Of a stretch of DNA of 7,760 nt, positions 6,044 to 7,760 are shown piece after piece. Numbering within the stretch: position 1 is the first letter of the stretch; every line of letters begins with the position of its first letter. The notes beneath the pieces are model-generated. The model did no database searches, had not been told where the DNA came from, and worked only from the letters and a program-made list of their open reading frames with translations. The stretch covers positions 1 to 7,760 of the forward strand of contig DHVO01000218.1 of NCBI GenBank assembly GCA_002412705.1, in the 5' to 3' direction. This DNA comes from Bacteroidales bacterium UBA5206 (GTDB taxonomy: Bacteria; Bacteroidota; Bacteroidia; Bacteroidales; Tenuifilaceae). A program made the position numbers and the translations under genes.

Positions 6044-7516
6044 CTAAGCTATCTCCCAATCAAATCCATCCTTTCTATCGCGAACGGTAACACCCATTTC
6101 GGTGAGCTGGTTACGGATACGGTCGGAAGTTTCAAAGTCCTTGCGAGCCTTAGCTTCAAGGCGCATGGTTAGTAGCATATCTATTAGCTTGCCAGTAAGC
6201 TCCGCTTGCTTAGAGCCACCGCTCTGCTCATCAACAATACCTAGCACATCAAACACAATGGCGCGGAACTCCTTGGTAAGGGTTTCCAAATCGCTTTGCG
6301 TAATCTTCTCCTTACCCTCGGCAAGGGAGTTGATGTTGCGCACCCAGTCAAATAGCACGGCTATGGCTATTGGGCTGTTTAGGTCGTCGCTAAGGGCAGC
6401 AAAGGCACGTGATGGAAGGTCGGCTACATCAACAGTTGAGCTGTCGGATGGCTTAATTCTATCAAGCATACGGTTAGCCGCCATTAGGCGTTGTAGTCCC
6501 TTCTCGGCAGCCTGAAGCGCCTCGTTAGAGAAATCCAGTGTTGAGCGGTACTGCGCTTGTAGAATGAAGAACCTGATGGTCATTGGGCTGTAAACCTGCT
6601 CAAGCAGCTTGTGGCTGCCGCTAAACAGCTCCTCAAGGGTTATGAAGTTACCCAAAGATTTTCCCATCTTCTGTCCGTTGATGGTAATCATGTTGTTGTG
6701 CATCCAGTAACGAACGGCCTCGTGACCGTGTGCTGCAACGCTTTGGGCAATCTCGCACTCGTGATGAGGGAACATAAGGTCCATTCCACCACCGTGAATA
6801 TCGAATGGCTGACCAAGGTACTTGGTGCTCATGGCAGAGCACTCAAGGTGCCAGCCTGGGAAACCGTCGCTCCATGGCGATGGCCAGCGCATAATATGCT
6901 CTGGCGATGCCTTTTTCCAAAGGGCAAAGTCAACGCCGTTACGCTTCTCGTTCTGTCCGTCTAGTGTGCGGGTGTTGGAAATCATCTCCTCAATGTTCCT
7001 ACCCGATAGCTTGCCGTAGTTGTGCTTAGCATTGTACTTCTCCACATCAAAGTAGATTGAGCCGTTGCTCTGGTAGGCAAAGCCGTTGTCTAGAATCTGC
7101 TTCACCATCTCAATTTGCTCAATGATATGGCCCGATGCGCGTGGCTCAATGCTTGGAGGTAGCACGTTAAGCTCCTTCATGGCATCCTGATAGCGCAGGG
7201 TGTAGTACTGCACAACCTCCATGGGCTCAAGTTGCTCAAGGCGAGCCTTTTTGGCGATTTTATCGTCACCTGCATCGGCATCGTTCTCAAGGTGACCCAC
7301 ATCGGTTACGTTACGCACGTAGCGTACCTTGTAGCCCTGATGGGTTAGGTAACGAAACAGCAAATCGAAGGTAATTGCGGGACGCGCATGCCCAAGATGA
7401 GGATCGCCATAAACGGTTGGACCGCAAACGTATAGGCCAACATGTGGCGCGTTGTACGGTTCAAACTCCTCCTTCTTACGCGTAAGCGTATTGTATATTT
7501 GCAGCTTGGTACTCAT
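6044..7516 (-). CDS. cysS: Cysteinyl-tRNA synthetase
   Basis: Cytoplasmic class I synthetase that charges tRNA-Cys with cysteine. It has 490 residues from the preferred start. VGLYVCGPTVYGDPHLGHARP carries zinc ligand C31 and the HIGH-type HLGH at 40-43. The other zinc ligands are C226 (WHLECSAMS), H251 and E255 (FPHHECE), keeping the spacing known from E. coli CysRS. HGGGMDLMFPHHE (241-253) and KMGKS (283-287, then LGN) complete the active site. The DALR-type and anticodon-binding helices fill 300-490, ending in the usual DxxDRIRxxL region (about 460-472) and RDRKDGFDWE. An in-frame ATG at 7579 would add 21 residues, but it overlaps the predicted -33 box, and the family begins near STKLQIYNTLTRKKE, so 7516 is chosen. 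Monocistronic, convergent with trpS. Confidence 0.98.
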   Translation of the reverse strand: MSTKLQIYNTLTRKKEEFEPYNAPHVGLYVCGPTVYGDPHLGHARPAITFDLLFRYLTHQGYKVRYVRNVTDVGHLENDADAGDDKIAKKARLEQLEPMEVVQYYTLRYQDAMKELNVLPPSIEPRASGHIIEQIEMVKQILDNGFAYQSNGSIYFDVEKYNAKHNYGKLSGRNIEEMISNTRTLDGQNEKRNGVDFALWKKASPEHIMRWPSPWSDGFPGWHLECSAMSTKYLGQPFDIHGGGMDLMFPHHECEIAQSVAAHGHEAVRYWMHNNMITINGQKMGKSLGNFITLEELFSGSHKLLEQVYSPMTIRFFILQAQYRSTLDFSNEALQAAEKGLQRLMAANRMLDRIKPSDSSTVDVADLPSRAFAALSDDLNSPIAIAVLFDWVRNINSLAEGKEKITQSDLETLTKEFRAIVFDVLGIVDEQSGGSKQAELTGKLIDMLLTMRLEAKARKDFETSDRIRNQLTEMGVTVRDRKDGFDWEIA

Positions 7517-7548
7517 AACGTATTGAGGTAAAATCTGTTTTAAGAGTG

Positions 7549-7579
7549 CAAAGGTAACAACCTGCGGCAGATATAGCAA
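7549..7579 (-). promoter_or_regulatory. Predicted cysS promoter
   Basis: On the minus strand TTG (7577-7579), a 20-nt spacer, then TACCTTTG followed by C (7549-7556) match the Bacteroidota -33/-7 pattern very well. Transcription would start about 25-28 nt before the ATG at 7516. This placement is the main argument against the longer cysS start. Confidence 0.7.
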
Positions 7580-7635
7580 CTGGTGAAGGGAAAATGTGGG
7601 GGCACTCTAGTGAGGGTGTAATGGGGAATTTTTCT

Positions 7636-7651
7636 CGCAAAGGCGCAAAGG
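7636..7651. repeat. Two tandem copies of CGCAAAGG
   Basis: CGCAAAGG is repeated exactly at 7636-7643 and 7644-7651, immediately left of a long hairpin. I recall similar CGCAAAG-type short tandem repeats in Bacteroidota intergenic regions, so this may be a remnant of a dispersed intergenic repeat. No coding potential is seen. Confidence 0.4.
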
Positions 7652-7654
7652 GGT

Positions 7655-7689
7655 AACCCCTGACAGGGTTTGGAACCCTGTCAGGGGTT
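7655..7689. terminator. Perfect 16-bp hairpin followed by T-run, terminator-like
   Basis: AACCCCTGACAGGGTT and AACCCTGTCAGGGGTT form a perfect 16-bp stem around a 3-nt loop (TGG), followed on the plus strand by TTTTG. It has terminator form, but no plus-strand gene ends nearby in the window. It may end a minus-strand gene from beyond the right edge only weakly, since no T-run follows on that strand. It could equally be a dispersed palindromic (REP-like) element: each arm also contains a smaller inverted repeat, ACCCTGTCAGGG-like. Confidence 0.55.
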
Positions 7690-7715
7690 TTTGCCTAATC
7701 TCCTTTACCCTAAAT

Positions 7716-7735
7716 CGCCACAAGATTTTGTGGCG
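7716..7735. other. Perfect 8-bp hairpin in the right-hand intergenic tail
   Basis: CGCCACAA (7716-7723) and TTGTGGCG (7728-7735) pair perfectly around a 4-nt loop (GATT). No T-tract follows. It lies 26 nt beyond the longer hairpin and belongs to the same gene-free stretch. Function unknown; possibly another dispersed palindrome. Confidence 0.45.
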
Positions 7736-7760
7736 CTACAAATACAGGGATTGATGTTGG

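Noticed and set aside
6102..6515. 137-codon plus-strand open frame inside cysS
   Set aside because: It is antisense to conserved CysRS sequence, has a serine/arginine-rich composition typical of a shadow frame, and shows no start signals.
7517..7579. Longer N-terminus for cysS from ATG at 7579
   Set aside because: The extra 21 residues have no family counterpart, and the region holds a near-perfect promoter.

Overview
The window looks like a piece of a Bacteroidota chromosome, most likely order Bacteroidales. The protein sequences fit this, and several starts are preceded by Bacteroidota-type promoter boxes (-7 TAnnTTTG with a TTG-type -33 box about 19-20 bp upstream). There are also almost no Shine-Dalgarno sequences before the start codons. 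Family or genus cannot be fixed from the sequence alone.

Layout, left to right. (1) Positions 1-1041, plus strand: the C-terminal third of a multidrug-type RND efflux permease cut by the window edge, followed 45 nt later by a 101-aa PII/CutA-like protein, probably co-transcribed. (2) Positions 1120-1661, minus strand: a compact ParD/ParE-type toxin-antitoxin pair with a 4-nt ATGA overlap and a palindrome inside its predicted promoter. (3) Positions 1963-3903, plus strand: dnaG, the replicative primase, with a GTG start. (4) Positions 3910-4656, minus strand: a second toxin-antitoxin-like pair, made of a PIN-domain protein and a DUF6364-like small antitoxin, again with repeats at its predicted promoter. 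(5) Positions 4923-5912, plus strand: trpS. (6) Positions 6044-7516, minus strand: cysS, convergent with trpS across a strong bidirectional terminator. (7) Positions 7580-7760: a gene-free tail with a short tandem repeat and two perfect hairpins.

The backbone is housekeeping: replication priming and charging of tRNA-Trp and tRNA-Cys. Two AT-richer toxin-antitoxin modules sit on opposite sides of dnaG, both on the strand opposite to it. They look like acquired cassettes. Each carries its own promoter with a symmetric or repeated element where an autorepressor would be expected. The PIN toxin ends only 6 nt from the dnaG stop with no clear terminator between them, so the two transcripts may run into each other.

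I see no CRISPR array, rRNA, tRNA, transposase or riboswitch. I do not see a convincing undescribed system. The least described items are the PII-like partner of the RND pump and the arrangement of the two TA cassettes around dnaG.
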